From Kribbella catacumbae DSM 19601 (GTDB taxonomy: Bacteria; Actinomycetota; Actinomycetes; Propionibacteriales; Kribbellaceae), in the NCBI RefSeq assembly GCF_000372465.1, contig NZ_AQUZ01000030.1:1-64000 (forward strand): a DNA stretch of 64,000 nt, given 5' to 3'. Within the stretch, counting starts at the first letter, position 1; every line of letters starts with the position of its first letter. A program made the position numbers and the translations under genes. Below, in pieces: positions 31,029-39,459 of the stretch. The notes under the pieces were generated by a model, which had not been told where the DNA came from, made no database searches, and worked only from the letters and a program-made list of their open reading frames with translations.

Positions 31029-31406
31029 CTAACTCTGGAAGACGTCCGCGTCCGGGGCGAAGTCGGCTTCCTCGACCACCCGGCGGACCTCGACCTCGTC
31101 GCCGAGCGCCTCGGCCAGCCGCGCGGCCCACTCGATCGCCTCGTCCCTGGAGCGGACCTCGACGACGATCACGCCGCCGATCAGCTCCTTGGTCTCGGCG
31201 AAGGGCCCGTCGGTGACGGTGCGCTTGCCCCCGGCCACCTTCACCCGGGCACCGAGCGAACTGCGGTGCACACCCTCGGCGAACAGCAGGACCCCTGCCT
31301 TCGACAGGTCGTCGATGACCTTGCCGACGCCCACGACGACCTGCTGGCTCGCCATCACGCCGGCTTCGCTCTCGCCGTCGGCCTTGTTGATGATCATGTA
31401 ACGCAT
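31029..31406 (-). CDS. DGPF (YCII-related) protein paired with the ECF sigma factor
   Basis: 125 residues from the ATG at 31406 with GGGAG upstream. The name-giving motif VTDGPFAETKELIGG is present at about residues 69-83, after YMIINKADGESEAG. DGPF proteins are encoded with ECF42 sigma factors; they do not seem to act as anti-sigma factors in studied cases, and their function is not known. The sigma gene starts 43 bases downstream, same strand. Confidence 0.88.
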   Translation of the reverse strand: MRYMIINKADGESEAGVMASQQVVVGVGKVIDDLSKAGVLLFAEGVHRSSLGARVKVAGGKRTVTDGPFAETKELIGGVIVVEVRSRDEAIEWAARLAEALGDEVEVRRVVEEADFAPDADVFQS

Positions 31407-31448
31407 CGCTGCAACTCCCTCGTCCGTGATGTCGGTCTTTGATCTCAC

Positions 31449-31475
31449 GTCGACCGGCTCACGCCAAGATCGACA
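31449..31475 (-). promoter_or_regulatory. Putative ECF42-dependent promoter
   Basis: The minus strand shows TGTCGA (31475-31470), 16 bases, then TCGAC (31453-31449), about 43 bases before the DGPF start. As I recall, ECF42 targets have TGTCGA at -35 and a CGA-containing -10. This would be the autoregulated promoter of the pair. Confidence 0.55.
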
Positions 31476-31493
31476 CCCGGTCGGAAGGATATT

Positions 31494-33029
31494 TCAGCGG
31501 GGCTCGTCGCCGTTCGGGTGGTAGGCGCAGGCGTCGACCAGGTCTTCGGTGGGAGGCGGCGGTGTCGTCTTGCCGGTGCCAGGACGGCCGAGGGTCTTGG
31601 GGTCCTTGGTGGCCGGCGTGCTCGGCGGGGTCGACGTGACGGGCGTCTCCGGCTTCGGTGCGAGGGCAGCGGCCACGGTTTCCCGCAGCCCCTCGTAGTC
31701 GGGGTGGAGGTACTTGAGCTTGAGCTTCGAGACATCCAGCGAGACGTTCGAGACGGTGCCCGACTTCACCAACAGGCCGAGCTGGATCAGGGCCGGCAGG
31801 AGTTCCTGCGGGATGTCGGTGCGGAGCAGGTTCTTGCCTGCCCTCGCGATCGCCTGGTACTTCGTGGCGAGCGTGCGCGGGTCGGCCGCGTCGACGATGC
31901 CCTTGATCGCGCACCGCTGCCGGACCTGACGCTGGTCGTCGTCGGCACCGTACCGGCCGCGGGCGAACCAGAGGGCGTGGCGACCATCCAGATGCTGGTT
32001 CGGACCGGGCTCGATCCACTCGTCCGGCGGAATGCCCGCGCTGCTGACGCCACCCATCGCGACCCGCTCGTTGACGTTGACCCTGATGCCGCCGAGCGCG
32101 TCGACGATCTGGTCGAAGCCCTGCAGGTTGACCTGGAGGTAGTAGTCGAGCTTGAGGCCGACCGCCTCGCCGACCGACTGCTTCAGGACGTCGGCGCCCT
32201 CGTTGTCGGACGGGCCGAGGATGCCGGGATGCGCCTCGGGGATGTTCTGGTACATCGCGGTCAGCATCCACTCCAGCCGGCCCTCGAGGCTGAGCCCCTC
32301 CTTGCCGAAGCCGTTCGGGTAGAACTTGCGCAGCGGCGAGTCCTTCGGGAACGGCATGAAGGTGAGCTGGCGCGGCATCGAGATCAGCGCGGTGTCACCG
32401 GTCACGGTGTCGATGCTGGCGACGATCACGGTGTCGGTCCGGACGCCGACCCGGTCCTTGGCGTCGTCGCCGCCGAGCAGCAGCAGGTTGAGCCGCGGGC
32501 GGTTCTCCCACGGGTCCTTCACGTTGACCGTCTTCGGCCGGGTCGCGCTCTTGCTCTCACCCTGCGCGACGAACACGTTCTGGACCAGGTCCCGCTGGGC
32601 GAGCACGCTCTGCACGGCGACCGCGGCGGGTGCGGCGACCGCGAAGCAGAGCGTCCCGACGAGCACGGCGCCGAGGGCCCGTCCACCCGGAGCAGCCGTT
32701 GCCGGACGCAACAATCGGTGCGAACCGACGATCACCACGATCCAGCACAGCGCGAGAGCACCGATCGCCACACTGGTGATCAGCAGCCGGCTCGGTACGA
32801 CGGCGGCAGCGAGCACCTCGTCACGCCGAGTCAGCCCGACGTACACGCCGAGTCCGACCAGCCCGACCGTCAGCGTGAGCACGAACGCACCCAGCCGCTT
32901 GCGCCCGCCGAGGATCAAGCCGAGTCCGGGCAACAGCGCGCTGACTAGCGTCAGGCCCAACGACCGCGGTACCGTCCGGGCACGCCGCGCGATCCGCGCA
33001 GCCGCCGGCGATTCTCCACGACGCCCCAT
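31494..33029 (-). CDS. LytR-CpsA-Psr (LCP) family cell-wall glycopolymer ligase
   Basis: 511 residues from the ATG at 33029, which follows GGGGAGG. About four membrane segments lie in the first 180 residues (LTLVSALLPGLGLILGG, AFVLTLTVGLVGLGVYV, LITSVAIGALALCWIVVIV, GAVLVGTLCFAVAAPAAVAV). The extracellular LCP domain follows: LLLLGGDDAKDRVGVRTDTVIVASID, LISMPRQLTFMPFP, NVNERVAM and ALWFARGRYGADDDQRQVRQR, with the Asp and Arg residues that bind polyprenyl-pyrophosphate substrates. Attaches teichoic acid-like polymers to peptidoglycan. A multi-span N terminus is longer than the usual single anchor. Confidence 0.9.
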   Translation of the reverse strand: MGRRGESPAAARIARRARTVPRSLGLTLVSALLPGLGLILGGRKRLGAFVLTLTVGLVGLGVYVGLTRRDEVLAAAVVPSRLLITSVAIGALALCWIVVIVGSHRLLRPATAAPGGRALGAVLVGTLCFAVAAPAAVAVQSVLAQRDLVQNVFVAQGESKSATRPKTVNVKDPWENRPRLNLLLLGGDDAKDRVGVRTDTVIVASIDTVTGDTALISMPRQLTFMPFPKDSPLRKFYPNGFGKEGLSLEGRLEWMLTAMYQNIPEAHPGILGPSDNEGADVLKQSVGEAVGLKLDYYLQVNLQGFDQIVDALGGIRVNVNERVAMGGVSSAGIPPDEWIEPGPNQHLDGRHALWFARGRYGADDDQRQVRQRCAIKGIVDAADPRTLATKYQAIARAGKNLLRTDIPQELLPALIQLGLLVKSGTVSNVSLDVSKLKLKYLHPDYEGLRETVAAALAPKPETPVTSTPPSTPATKDPKTLGRPGTGKTTPPPPTEDLVDACAYHPNGDEPR

Positions 33030-33112
33030 GGCCTCCCCTGACCCGTTGGTACGCAGCCGGTACCCATGCCGCACACCCTCTTAGACGCCGGAAACACGCA
33101 AAAGGTTTACTT

Positions 33113-33379
33113 TCAGCGAAAGTCCACCTGCCCTTGCGGTACGCGTGATGGGTCCAGCGGTCGCAACAGCCCCGCCGCGAACCAGGCCTCGACCGACTTC
33201 GCCTCCTTCGGGTTCGGCACGTAGACCACCCGTGCCATCCAGTCGTCGGAGTTGTTCCGGCGCCACTCCAGGATCAGTCCCGGCCAGGGGCCGCGCTCGT
33301 ACGCCGTACCGAGCACCCAGCAGTGCCGGCGCCGATTGTCGGGCGGCGGTTCGCGCGGATAGCGCCTGTTGCTCCCCAT
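33113..33379 (-). CDS. Small hypothetical protein
   Basis: 88 residues from an ATG at 33379; an in-frame ATG at 33397 is possible. Arg-rich start (MGSNRRYPREPPPDNRRRH) followed by HCWVLGTAYERGPWPGLILEW and VVYVPNPKEAKSVEAWFAA. No family recognised. The composition and the Trp-rich conserved-looking core suggest a real gene, probably binding nucleic acid or protein; that is only a guess. Confidence 0.55.
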   Translation of the reverse strand: MGSNRRYPREPPPDNRRRHCWVLGTAYERGPWPGLILEWRRNNSDDWMARVVYVPNPKEAKSVEAWFAAGLLRPLDPSRVPQGQVDFR

Positions 33380-33417
33380 GTTCTTAGCATCGCACATAGG
33401 TTCGAATACAAGGCAAA

Positions 33418-34092
33418 TCAGACTGGGAGGTGTGCTCCCGTGACGCCTGGAGTCTCGGCGAGCAGACGGAGTACGGTCGCGATCTGGGCGGGCGGACTCC
33501 ATGTGGAGGTGTCTGCGTTCGGCCTCGCGCGCCGGTTCGCGGCGGTGTCGATCGTGCCGGGCAGGATGGCGTTCACCCGGATGTGGTCCTTCGCGTACTC
33601 GACCGCGAGCGCGTCGACGAACGCGAGCACCCCGGCCTTGGCGGTGATGTACCCGGCTGCCCCGGAGAACGGCTTGACGGCCGACCCGCTCGACGTACAG
33701 GTGATCGATCCGCCACCCGCAGCGATCAGGTGCGGCAGCACAGCCTGAGTGACCAGGTACGTCGGCCGCAGGTTGAGCGTGAGCTGCGCCTCGAACTCCT
33801 CGATCGGCGTCTCATGCACCCGCGCCCCCGAGGCGAAACCCCCCACCAGATTCACCAACGCCCGCACCGGCGCCCCAGCATCCGCACCGGCCACCCGCGC
33901 AACCTCAGCCGCCCCCGCCGGATCCCCCAAATCCACAACAAGCGTCTCCAGCCCGTCAGCCACTCCCAACGCAGCCAACGCCCCCTCCGACCGCCCCGGC
34001 ACGACAACCCGCCACCCCGCCCCCAAGAACTCCGCTGTAACTGCCGACCCAAGCCCACCGGTACCCCCGGCAATCACTACGGTTCCAGTCAT
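33418..34092 (-). CDS. Short-chain dehydrogenase/reductase
   Basis: 224 residues. Cofactor motif GGTGGLGSA at about 9-17; NLVGG in place of NNAG; the catalytic Tyr-x3-Lys is YITAKAG near 147-151, followed by HIRVNAILPGTIDT. Short for the family but complete. Substrate unknown. Same strand as, and 9 bases after, the membrane protein gene upstream. Confidence 0.86.
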   Translation of the reverse strand: MTGTVVIAGGTGGLGSAVTAEFLGAGWRVVVPGRSEGALAALGVADGLETLVVDLGDPAGAAEVARVAGADAGAPVRALVNLVGGFASGARVHETPIEEFEAQLTLNLRPTYLVTQAVLPHLIAAGGGSITCTSSGSAVKPFSGAAGYITAKAGVLAFVDALAVEYAKDHIRVNAILPGTIDTAANRRARPNADTSTWSPPAQIATVLRLLAETPGVTGAHLPV

Positions 34093-34101
34093 CCGCGCAG
34101 A

Positions 34102-34983
34102 CTACTCGGGCAGAGCTAGCGTTCGGCCTGCGTCTCGGGCAGCCGCGATGCTGCGCGAGAGGGTGTCTTTGAGGGCACCCGCTTCGTCGGCGAAGCCTTG
34201 TACTACGGAAGTGTCGCCGACGGGTTCGGTGCGGGCCAGGAGTTCGATGTAGCGGTCGCCGTCTTCCAGGGCGGCTTCGGCTCGGAGGGCTGCGTCGGCT
34301 GAGCGGACTCGGTCGGCGTAGCGCTCCAGGAGTTCGACCTTGCGTTTGATCGCGTCGACCGAGCGGGTCAGGGCGCGCCGTTGCGGGCCGAGGACGGCTT
34401 CCAGTTCGGCGGTGGCCATGCCGCGAGCTACCTCGCGCTGGCGGGCGCGGAGGACGGACTGTTCGTGCAGGACCTGGCCGATGTCCCAGAGTTGCTCGGG
34501 CAGGACGAGTTCGTTCTTCACGTCGTCGAGCAGGCCGCGCCGGGTGACTGTTGCCTCAAGCACCGTTTTGACGGCGCGCTGGGCGCGGGTCAGCAGCCGG
34601 GCGGAGTCGTCGTCGAAATCCTCAGCCAGCAGGTACTTGCCGTGCTGCAGCCGGACCGCCCGCTGGCTGCGATTCTCGACCGCTGAACTGACCCCGACCA
34701 CACCGGTGGTGACGACGGCGACCGCCGCGAGCACGAGCGACGACCACGCGGCGACGGCCGTCGGCAGGGTGATCGCGAAGATGATCAGCGCGAGGATCCA
34801 GCCGCCGACGCAGACCGCGAGCCAGACGAGCAACGAGCCGAAGGTCGCGCCCGGCTCGGTCGACCAGGAGGTCTGCCGTTTCGGTTTCGGCCGGCTGGCA
34901 GGCACGAACAGCTCGGGTTTCCGCTCGAACAGCCGGCGTACCTCCGCCGGCACATCCGGCGCGAACACCGGTTCGGGGCCCAT
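34102..34983 (-). CDS. Membrane-anchored coiled-coil protein of unknown function
   Basis: 293 residues. A Pro/Lys-rich N-terminal region (~45 residues) precedes two adjacent membrane segments (LLVWLAVCVGGWILALIIF and LVLAAVAVVTTGVVGVSSA, roughly 50-105). The rest is a long charged helical region (LLTRAQRAVKTVLEA, RARQREVARGMATAELEAV, KRKVELLERYADRVRSADA) likely to form coiled coil in the cytoplasm. No family recognised; a scaffold or cell-envelope role is possible but not shown. Confidence 0.7.
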   Translation of the reverse strand: MGPEPVFAPDVPAEVRRLFERKPELFVPASRPKPKRQTSWSTEPGATFGSLLVWLAVCVGGWILALIIFAITLPTAVAAWSSLVLAAVAVVTTGVVGVSSAVENRSQRAVRLQHGKYLLAEDFDDDSARLLTRAQRAVKTVLEATVTRRGLLDDVKNELVLPEQLWDIGQVLHEQSVLRARQREVARGMATAELEAVLGPQRRALTRSVDAIKRKVELLERYADRVRSADAALRAEAALEDGDRYIELLARTEPVGDTSVVQGFADEAGALKDTLSRSIAAARDAGRTLALPE

Positions 34984-35014
34984 CGCACCTCCCTGATCAC
35001 AAACCTGCCGATAC

Positions 35015-35935
35015 TCAGCGTAGCGGCGCGCGCAGCCGTTGGAGCTTCACGGCCAGTCCGTCGAGCACGATTCCGAGCCCGAACTCGAACAACTGGTCCA
35101 GGTCGAAGTCGAACTCGAACCCACCAGGCATCCCCAGAGCACGGAAGCCGGCGAGATCCTGGTCGACGACCAGCGTCGCCAGCCGCCCGGCCTGGTGGTC
35201 GGCCCACTCGTCAGCCGTCATCCCGGTGTCCTGCTCGGCCTGCGCCTCGGTCTCCAGGTTGAGCGCGACACCCCGCACGTAGCCGAACACGGTGACCGCG
35301 GCATACATGGCAGTGTCGGCGCCTGCGCCGAAGCCGGCCACAGCACGCAGTACGGCGTCAGTGTGCGGCAGGAGATTGGGCAACACCTGCGGCCGCCCGA
35401 TACTGACCGCACTCGCGAGCCAGAGATGAGCCCGGTACGCCGACCACTGCTGCCGCGCGGCCGCCTCGATCCCGGCCCGCCAACTCCCCGGCCGCTGAGC
35501 CGGCGGCGGGAAGTCACCGATCGCGGTGTCGACCATCTGCAACACCAGCGCGTCCTTGCCACCGACATACCGATAGAGGGCCATCGTCGAAACCCCGAGC
35601 TCAGTAGCCACCCGCCGCATCGACAACGCCGCAAGCCCCTCCTCATCCGCGATCCGGATGGCACTCCTCACCACCTGCTCCTTACTGAGCACCCCCGAGA
35701 CGACAGGAGAGCCGGCCGGGCGGGGCGCGGGGCCCACGACCGTGCCGACGCCGGGGCGGGCGTGGACGACGCCTTCCTGTTGGAGAGTGGTGAGGACCTT
35801 GGTGGCTGTCGCCATTGCGATTCCGTAGTCGCGCACTAGTGCACGTGTCGATGGCACCCGGCCGCCCGGCCGAAGCTCCCCGACCGCGATCAGACGCCTG
35901 ATCTCCGCTGCGATCTCCTGGTACGGCGCTGCCAT
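35015..35935 (-). CDS. GntR-TetR hybrid regulator
   Basis: 306 residues from the ATG at 35935 (GGAGGGG upstream). It carries two DNA-binding domains: a GntR winged helix (PYQEIAAEIRRLIAVGELRPGG, then PSTRALVRDYGIAMATATKVL) and, from about residue 80, a TetR HTH (AALSMRRVATELGVSTMALYRYV) with a TetR_C ligand domain. Divergent from the FAD monooxygenase, with repeated GTGCAC sites between and inside its own start. Probably a repressor of the monooxygenase, likely inducible by its substrate. Confidence 0.88.
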   Translation of the reverse strand: MAAPYQEIAAEIRRLIAVGELRPGGRVPSTRALVRDYGIAMATATKVLTTLQQEGVVHARPGVGTVVGPAPRPAGSPVVSGVLSKEQVVRSAIRIADEEGLAALSMRRVATELGVSTMALYRYVGGKDALVLQMVDTAIGDFPPPAQRPGSWRAGIEAAARQQWSAYRAHLWLASAVSIGRPQVLPNLLPHTDAVLRAVAGFGAGADTAMYAAVTVFGYVRGVALNLETEAQAEQDTGMTADEWADHQAGRLATLVVDQDLAGFRALGMPGGFEFDFDLDQLFEFGLGIVLDGLAVKLQRLRAPLR

Positions 35936-35951
35936 GAACCCCTCCGAACTA

Positions 35952-36012
35952 GTGCACTCGAGACAGTGCACGCGCAGACCTGTGACTCTGTACGCGTACA
36001 CCGTACGTGCAC
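35952..36012. promoter_or_regulatory. GTGCAC operator cluster
   Basis: AGTGCAC occurs at 35951-35957 and 35965-35971, 14 bp apart, and GTGCAC again at 36007-36012; a further copy lies in the regulator coding region at 35839-35844. They flank the divergent promoter region and fit binding by the hybrid GntR-TetR protein. Confidence 0.55.
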
Positions 36013-36034
36013 TACCTACAACGGAGGAACCCCC

Positions 36035-37225
36035 ATGAACGTTCTCATCTCCGGCGCCGGAATCGCCGGCCCCGCGCTCGCCTTCTGGCTGCACCGGGCC
36101 GGCTTCCGCCCCACGATCGTCGAGCTCGCCCCCGCACCCCGCCCGGGCGGCCAGACCGTCGACATCCGCGGCATCGCCCGCGAGGTGGTCGAGCGGATGG
36201 GCCTCCTCCCGGCCATCCTCGACCGCCGGATGCACGAACGCGGTCTCGCCTACGTCCGCGCCAACGGCCGCCAGAGCGCCGCGCTTCCGGCCGAGTTCCT
36301 CGACGGCGCCGGCCCGGTCGCTGAGATCGAGATCCTCCGCGGCGACCTGTCGCAGGTCCTGCTCGACGCCACCTCGGACGATGTCGAGTACATCTACGGC
36401 GACTCGATCACCCAACTCGAGCAGGACGACAACGGCGTGCTGGTCACCTTCCAGAGCGGCACCCAGCGACGCTTCGACCTGGTGGTCGGCGCCGATGGCG
36501 TGCACTCGCGGGTGCGGTCGCTCGCGTTCGGCCCGGAGGCGCAGTACGTCGAGCACCTCGGTGGCTACACCTCGTTCTTCACCGTCGAGACGCCCGAACC
36601 ACTCGACGGCTGGATGAAGATCCACTCCGCGCCCGGCGGACGCTGGGTCGGACTACGGCCGGACCACGACCCGCAGTACGCGAAGGCCCTGCTGAGCTTC
36701 AGGTCTCCGCTTCTCCCCCGGCTCAACCAAGCTGAGCAGAAGGAACTGCTGACCAAGACGTTCGCGGGCGTCGGCTGGCATGCGAGCCGCCTCCTCGACG
36801 CGATGCGCGAGGCCGACGACTTCTACTTCGACACCACCAGCCGCGTCGTCGTACCGGAGTGGTCCCGTGGACGCGTCGTGCTGCTGGGAGACGCCGGGTA
36901 CTGCGGTTCGCCACTCGCCGGGCACGGTACTGCGCTGTCGCTGGTCGGCGCCTACGTGCTGGCCGGTGAACTGGCGGCGTACGAGGGCGACCACGGTCGC
37001 GCGTTCCCGGCGTACCAGCGGGAGATGCAGGCGTATGTCGAGCAGCGGATGGAGCTGCCGCCGGGCGGGATCAAGATGGCGATGCCGATGACGGCGGCCG
37101 GCATCCGGTTGCGGGACGCCTCGACCCGGCTGATGACTTCGCGCCCGTTCCGCCGCCTGCTCGCCAAGCTGGCCGCCGCCCAACCGGACGCCATCACGCT
37201 CAAGCAGGTTGCCGGACGGCGGTGA
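36035..37225 (+). CDS. FAD-dependent monooxygenase (PHBH-like)
   Basis: 396 residues from the ATG at 36035 after GGAGGAA; a longer ATG frame from 35966 is less likely. FAD motifs: ISGAGIAGPALAFWLHRAG at the N terminus, GADGVHSRVR (DG motif) and GDAGYCGSPLAGHGTALSL (GD motif). Typical of group A aromatic or tetracycline-type hydroxylases using NAD(P)H and O2. Controlled by the divergent hybrid regulator. Its stop overlaps the convergent TetR gene by 26 bases. Confidence 0.9.
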   Translation: MNVLISGAGIAGPALAFWLHRAGFRPTIVELAPAPRPGGQTVDIRGIAREVVERMGLLPAILDRRMHERGLAYVRANGRQSAALPAEFLDGAGPVAEIEILRGDLSQVLLDATSDDVEYIYGDSITQLEQDDNGVLVTFQSGTQRRFDLVVGADGVHSRVRSLAFGPEAQYVEHLGGYTSFFTVETPEPLDGWMKIHSAPGGRWVGLRPDHDPQYAKALLSFRSPLLPRLNQAEQKELLTKTFAGVGWHASRLLDAMREADDFYFDTTSRVVVPEWSRGRVVLLGDAGYCGSPLAGHGTALSLVGAYVLAGELAAYEGDHGRAFPAYQREMQAYVEQRMELPPGGIKMAMPMTAAGIRLRDASTRLMTSRPFRRLLAKLAAAQPDAITLKQVAGRR

Positions 37226-37790
37226 ACAATCGCAGGCATCGCTCGGTCATCTGCTGGGGCGTTTGGGTGGGGTTCTCGCTCCACCAGGCGATCGTGGTGG
37301 ACACGATGCTGAACCAAAGAGCGAGCAGCAGCGAGTGGTCGTCGGCGTCGTCGCTGCCGGCCAGGACCTCGGCCACGCCTTCTGCGCCCATGGTGTTGAG
37401 TGCGTCCTGGTACTCGCGGGCGAGGGCGTAGGCCTCACTCGGGCGGGGAAGGGTGGTGTCGTAGATGAGCTTCCAGTTCTCGGTCTGCCCGTCGAGGGCG
37501 CGAAAGATCGCGGTCAGCGTCGCGAGCGCCTTGTCGGCACCCGAGACGGTCTGGGCGGAGGCGACGGCGTCGACGAGGCTCTTGCCCGCGCGCTGGACGC
37601 ATGCTGCGTGCAAGCCGTCCCGGGAGCCGAAGTAGGTATAGATGAGCGGCTTGGAGACTCCGGCGGCGGTGGCGATGTCGGTGAGCGAGGTGTAGGCGTA
37701 GCCGCGGCCGCCGAACTCGGTGGTGGCGATTTCGAGGATCTGCTGTTCGCGTTGCTCGCGCGGGACACCTTTGGTGCCCGGTCTGCTCAT
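37200..37790 (-). CDS. TetR-family regulator
   Basis: 196 residues from the ATG at 37790. HTH: YAYTSLTDIATAAGVSKPLI then YTYFGSRDGLHAACV; helical C-terminal domain. Its ATG overlaps the stop of the upstream FAD oxidase (ATGA), so enzyme and regulator are one operon; a large dyad upstream of the oxidase is the expected operator. Confidence 0.87.
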   Translation of the reverse strand: MSRPGTKGVPREQREQQILEIATTEFGGRGYAYTSLTDIATAAGVSKPLIYTYFGSRDGLHAACVQRAGKSLVDAVASAQTVSGADKALATLTAIFRALDGQTENWKLIYDTTLPRPSEAYALAREYQDALNTMGAEGVAEVLAGSDDADDHSLLLALWFSIVSTTIAWWSENPTQTPQQMTERCLRLFTAVRQPA

Positions 37791-39391
37791 CGGGTGGGGT
37801 CGATCAGGACGCCGGGGTTCAGGATGCCTGCCGGGTCGAGGGCCGACTTCGCCGCGCGGAGGGCGACGGCGAACGGTTCGGGTCGCTGGCGGTCGTACCA
37901 CGGGCGGTGATCACGGCCGACCGCGTGATGGTGTGTGATCGTGGCTCCGTTGTCGGCCAGGGCTTCGGAGACAGCGAGCTTGATCTCGTCCCACTGCTCG
38001 ACGGTCTGTCCCCACCGTCCGGCGGCGTACACGCCGAAGTACGGCGCCGGTCCATCGGGGTAGACGTGCGAGAAGCGGCAGCTGACCACACCGATCGTCC
38101 CGGTGGCGGCGAACGCAGCGGTCGCCGCAGCGAGGACGGCAGCGCGCAAGTCGTCGAAACGGTCCCAGGTGCAAGCGGTTTCGAAGGTTTCCACGATCAT
38201 CGACTGGGCGGCGAGCGCGTCGCGTTGATAGGGCATCCGCAGGAAGGACGATCGCCACGTGTCGGCCGCGCCCGGCCGGGCGGCCTCCTCGGCCGAGTCG
38301 GTGACGCTGATCCCGTCGGGCGCTCGTCCACCAAAGTCGCGGCAGATGGCCTCGGCCCGTCGCATCGACTCTTCGACCGGATGATCCGCGGACTCGAACC
38401 CCAGCACCAGCACGCCGCCGGCGCTTTGGCTGCCGGCGTTGAGGAAGGCCTCCACCGGGTCCAGCAACCGGCAGTTCGTGGGGAACAGACCCGACTGGGC
38501 GATCGTGCGGGTGGCCGCGACCGCCTGGCCGTAGTCGTCGAACACCACCGATGCGCCGGCTCGCCAGCGCGGCCGGTCCTGGAGCCGCATCCAGGCTTCG
38601 GTGATCACGCCGAGGATGCCCTCGGACCCCAGGAACAGCCGATCCGGCGACGGACCGGCACCGGAACCCGGCAGCCGGAGCGACTCGCTGACCCCGGCCG
38701 GGGTCGCCACCCGCATCGACTCGACCAGGTCATCGATGTGGGTGTAGACAGTGGCGTAGTGCCCGCCGGCCCGAGTGGCCAGCCAGCCACCGAGCGTCGA
38801 GAACTCGAACGACTGCGGGAAGTGGCGCAAGGTCAGACCGGCGGGTCGCAACCCGGCCTCCAGCGCCGGCCCGAAGATGCCTGCCTGGATTCGCGCCGCC
38901 CGGCTGGTCCGGTCGATCTCGATGATCCGGTCCAGCCGTCCCATGTCCAACGACACGGTGCCCGCGTAGCCGGCCGAGTTGCGTGGTTCCACGCCACCCA
39001 CCACCGAGGTGCCCCCGCCGTACGGGATCAAGGCGATGCCCGCCGCACCGCACCAGTCGATGATGTCGAGCACGGTCTGCTCGGTGTCCGGCCGCAGTAC
39101 GAGATCCGGTACGTCGCCGACCCGGCCGAGCAGGTTGCGCACCACATCCCGGAATGCCTGCCCGCGGCCGTGCGCGACCCGATCGGCGAGATCCTGCGAC
39201 GCCAGCGCGGCCAGCGGAGCCGGCGCCTGCACGCGGGGTGCAGGGACCTCCAACGAGGCCACCGAGGGCGGCTCGTGCACCGTCAGGTCCGCGTCGGGCA
39301 GCAGCGCCGCCACCCGTTCGGTGAGCACGGCTCGCTCGGCGCCGGCCACCGCGTCCTCGACGTTTCCCCAGCCCCACCACGATCTCGTCAC
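37787..39391 (-). CDS. FAD-linked oxidase, alkyldihydroxyacetonephosphate synthase-like
   Basis: 534 residues. FAD_binding_4 with YGGGTSVVGGVEPR around 124-137 and LGSEGILGVITEAWMRL near 260; FAD-oxidase C domain ending DPAGILNPGVL. The C-terminal motif ATITHHHAVGRDHRPWY resembles the HHH...G segment needed in alkyl-DHAP synthase (ether lipid synthesis), so this subgroup is the nearest relative; related proteins also act on D-lactate or glycolate. Translationally coupled to TetR. Confidence 0.85.
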   Translation of the reverse strand: MTRSWWGWGNVEDAVAGAERAVLTERVAALLPDADLTVHEPPSVASLEVPAPRVQAPAPLAALASQDLADRVAHGRGQAFRDVVRNLLGRVGDVPDLVLRPDTEQTVLDIIDWCGAAGIALIPYGGGTSVVGGVEPRNSAGYAGTVSLDMGRLDRIIEIDRTSRAARIQAGIFGPALEAGLRPAGLTLRHFPQSFEFSTLGGWLATRAGGHYATVYTHIDDLVESMRVATPAGVSESLRLPGSGAGPSPDRLFLGSEGILGVITEAWMRLQDRPRWRAGASVVFDDYGQAVAATRTIAQSGLFPTNCRLLDPVEAFLNAGSQSAGGVLVLGFESADHPVEESMRRAEAICRDFGGRAPDGISVTDSAEEAARPGAADTWRSSFLRMPYQRDALAAQSMIVETFETACTWDRFDDLRAAVLAAATAAFAATGTIGVVSCRFSHVYPDGPAPYFGVYAAGRWGQTVEQWDEIKLAVSEALADNGATITHHHAVGRDHRPWYDRQRPEPFAVALRAAKSALDPAGILNPGVLIDPTR

Positions 39392-39422
39392 AGACCTACT
39401 CCTCCGAAAGCCGGATCGGAGA

Positions 39423-39455
39423 ATTGACTCTACGGTAAATTACCGCCGAGTCAAT
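39423..39455. promoter_or_regulatory. 33-bp dyad upstream of the oxidase-TetR operon
   Basis: Symmetric about 39439: outer ATTGACTC (39423-39430) and GAGTCAAT (39448-39455), inner CGGTAAATTACCG (39433-39445). Only two of sixteen pairs mismatch. It lies 32 bp upstream of the oxidase start and is the probable operator of the TetR protein. Confidence 0.75.
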
Positions 39456-39459
39456 CTGT

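Noticed and set aside
31518-32948. 476-codon plus-strand frame
   Set aside because: Shadow of the LCP ligase gene; no signal, motif or ribosome site.
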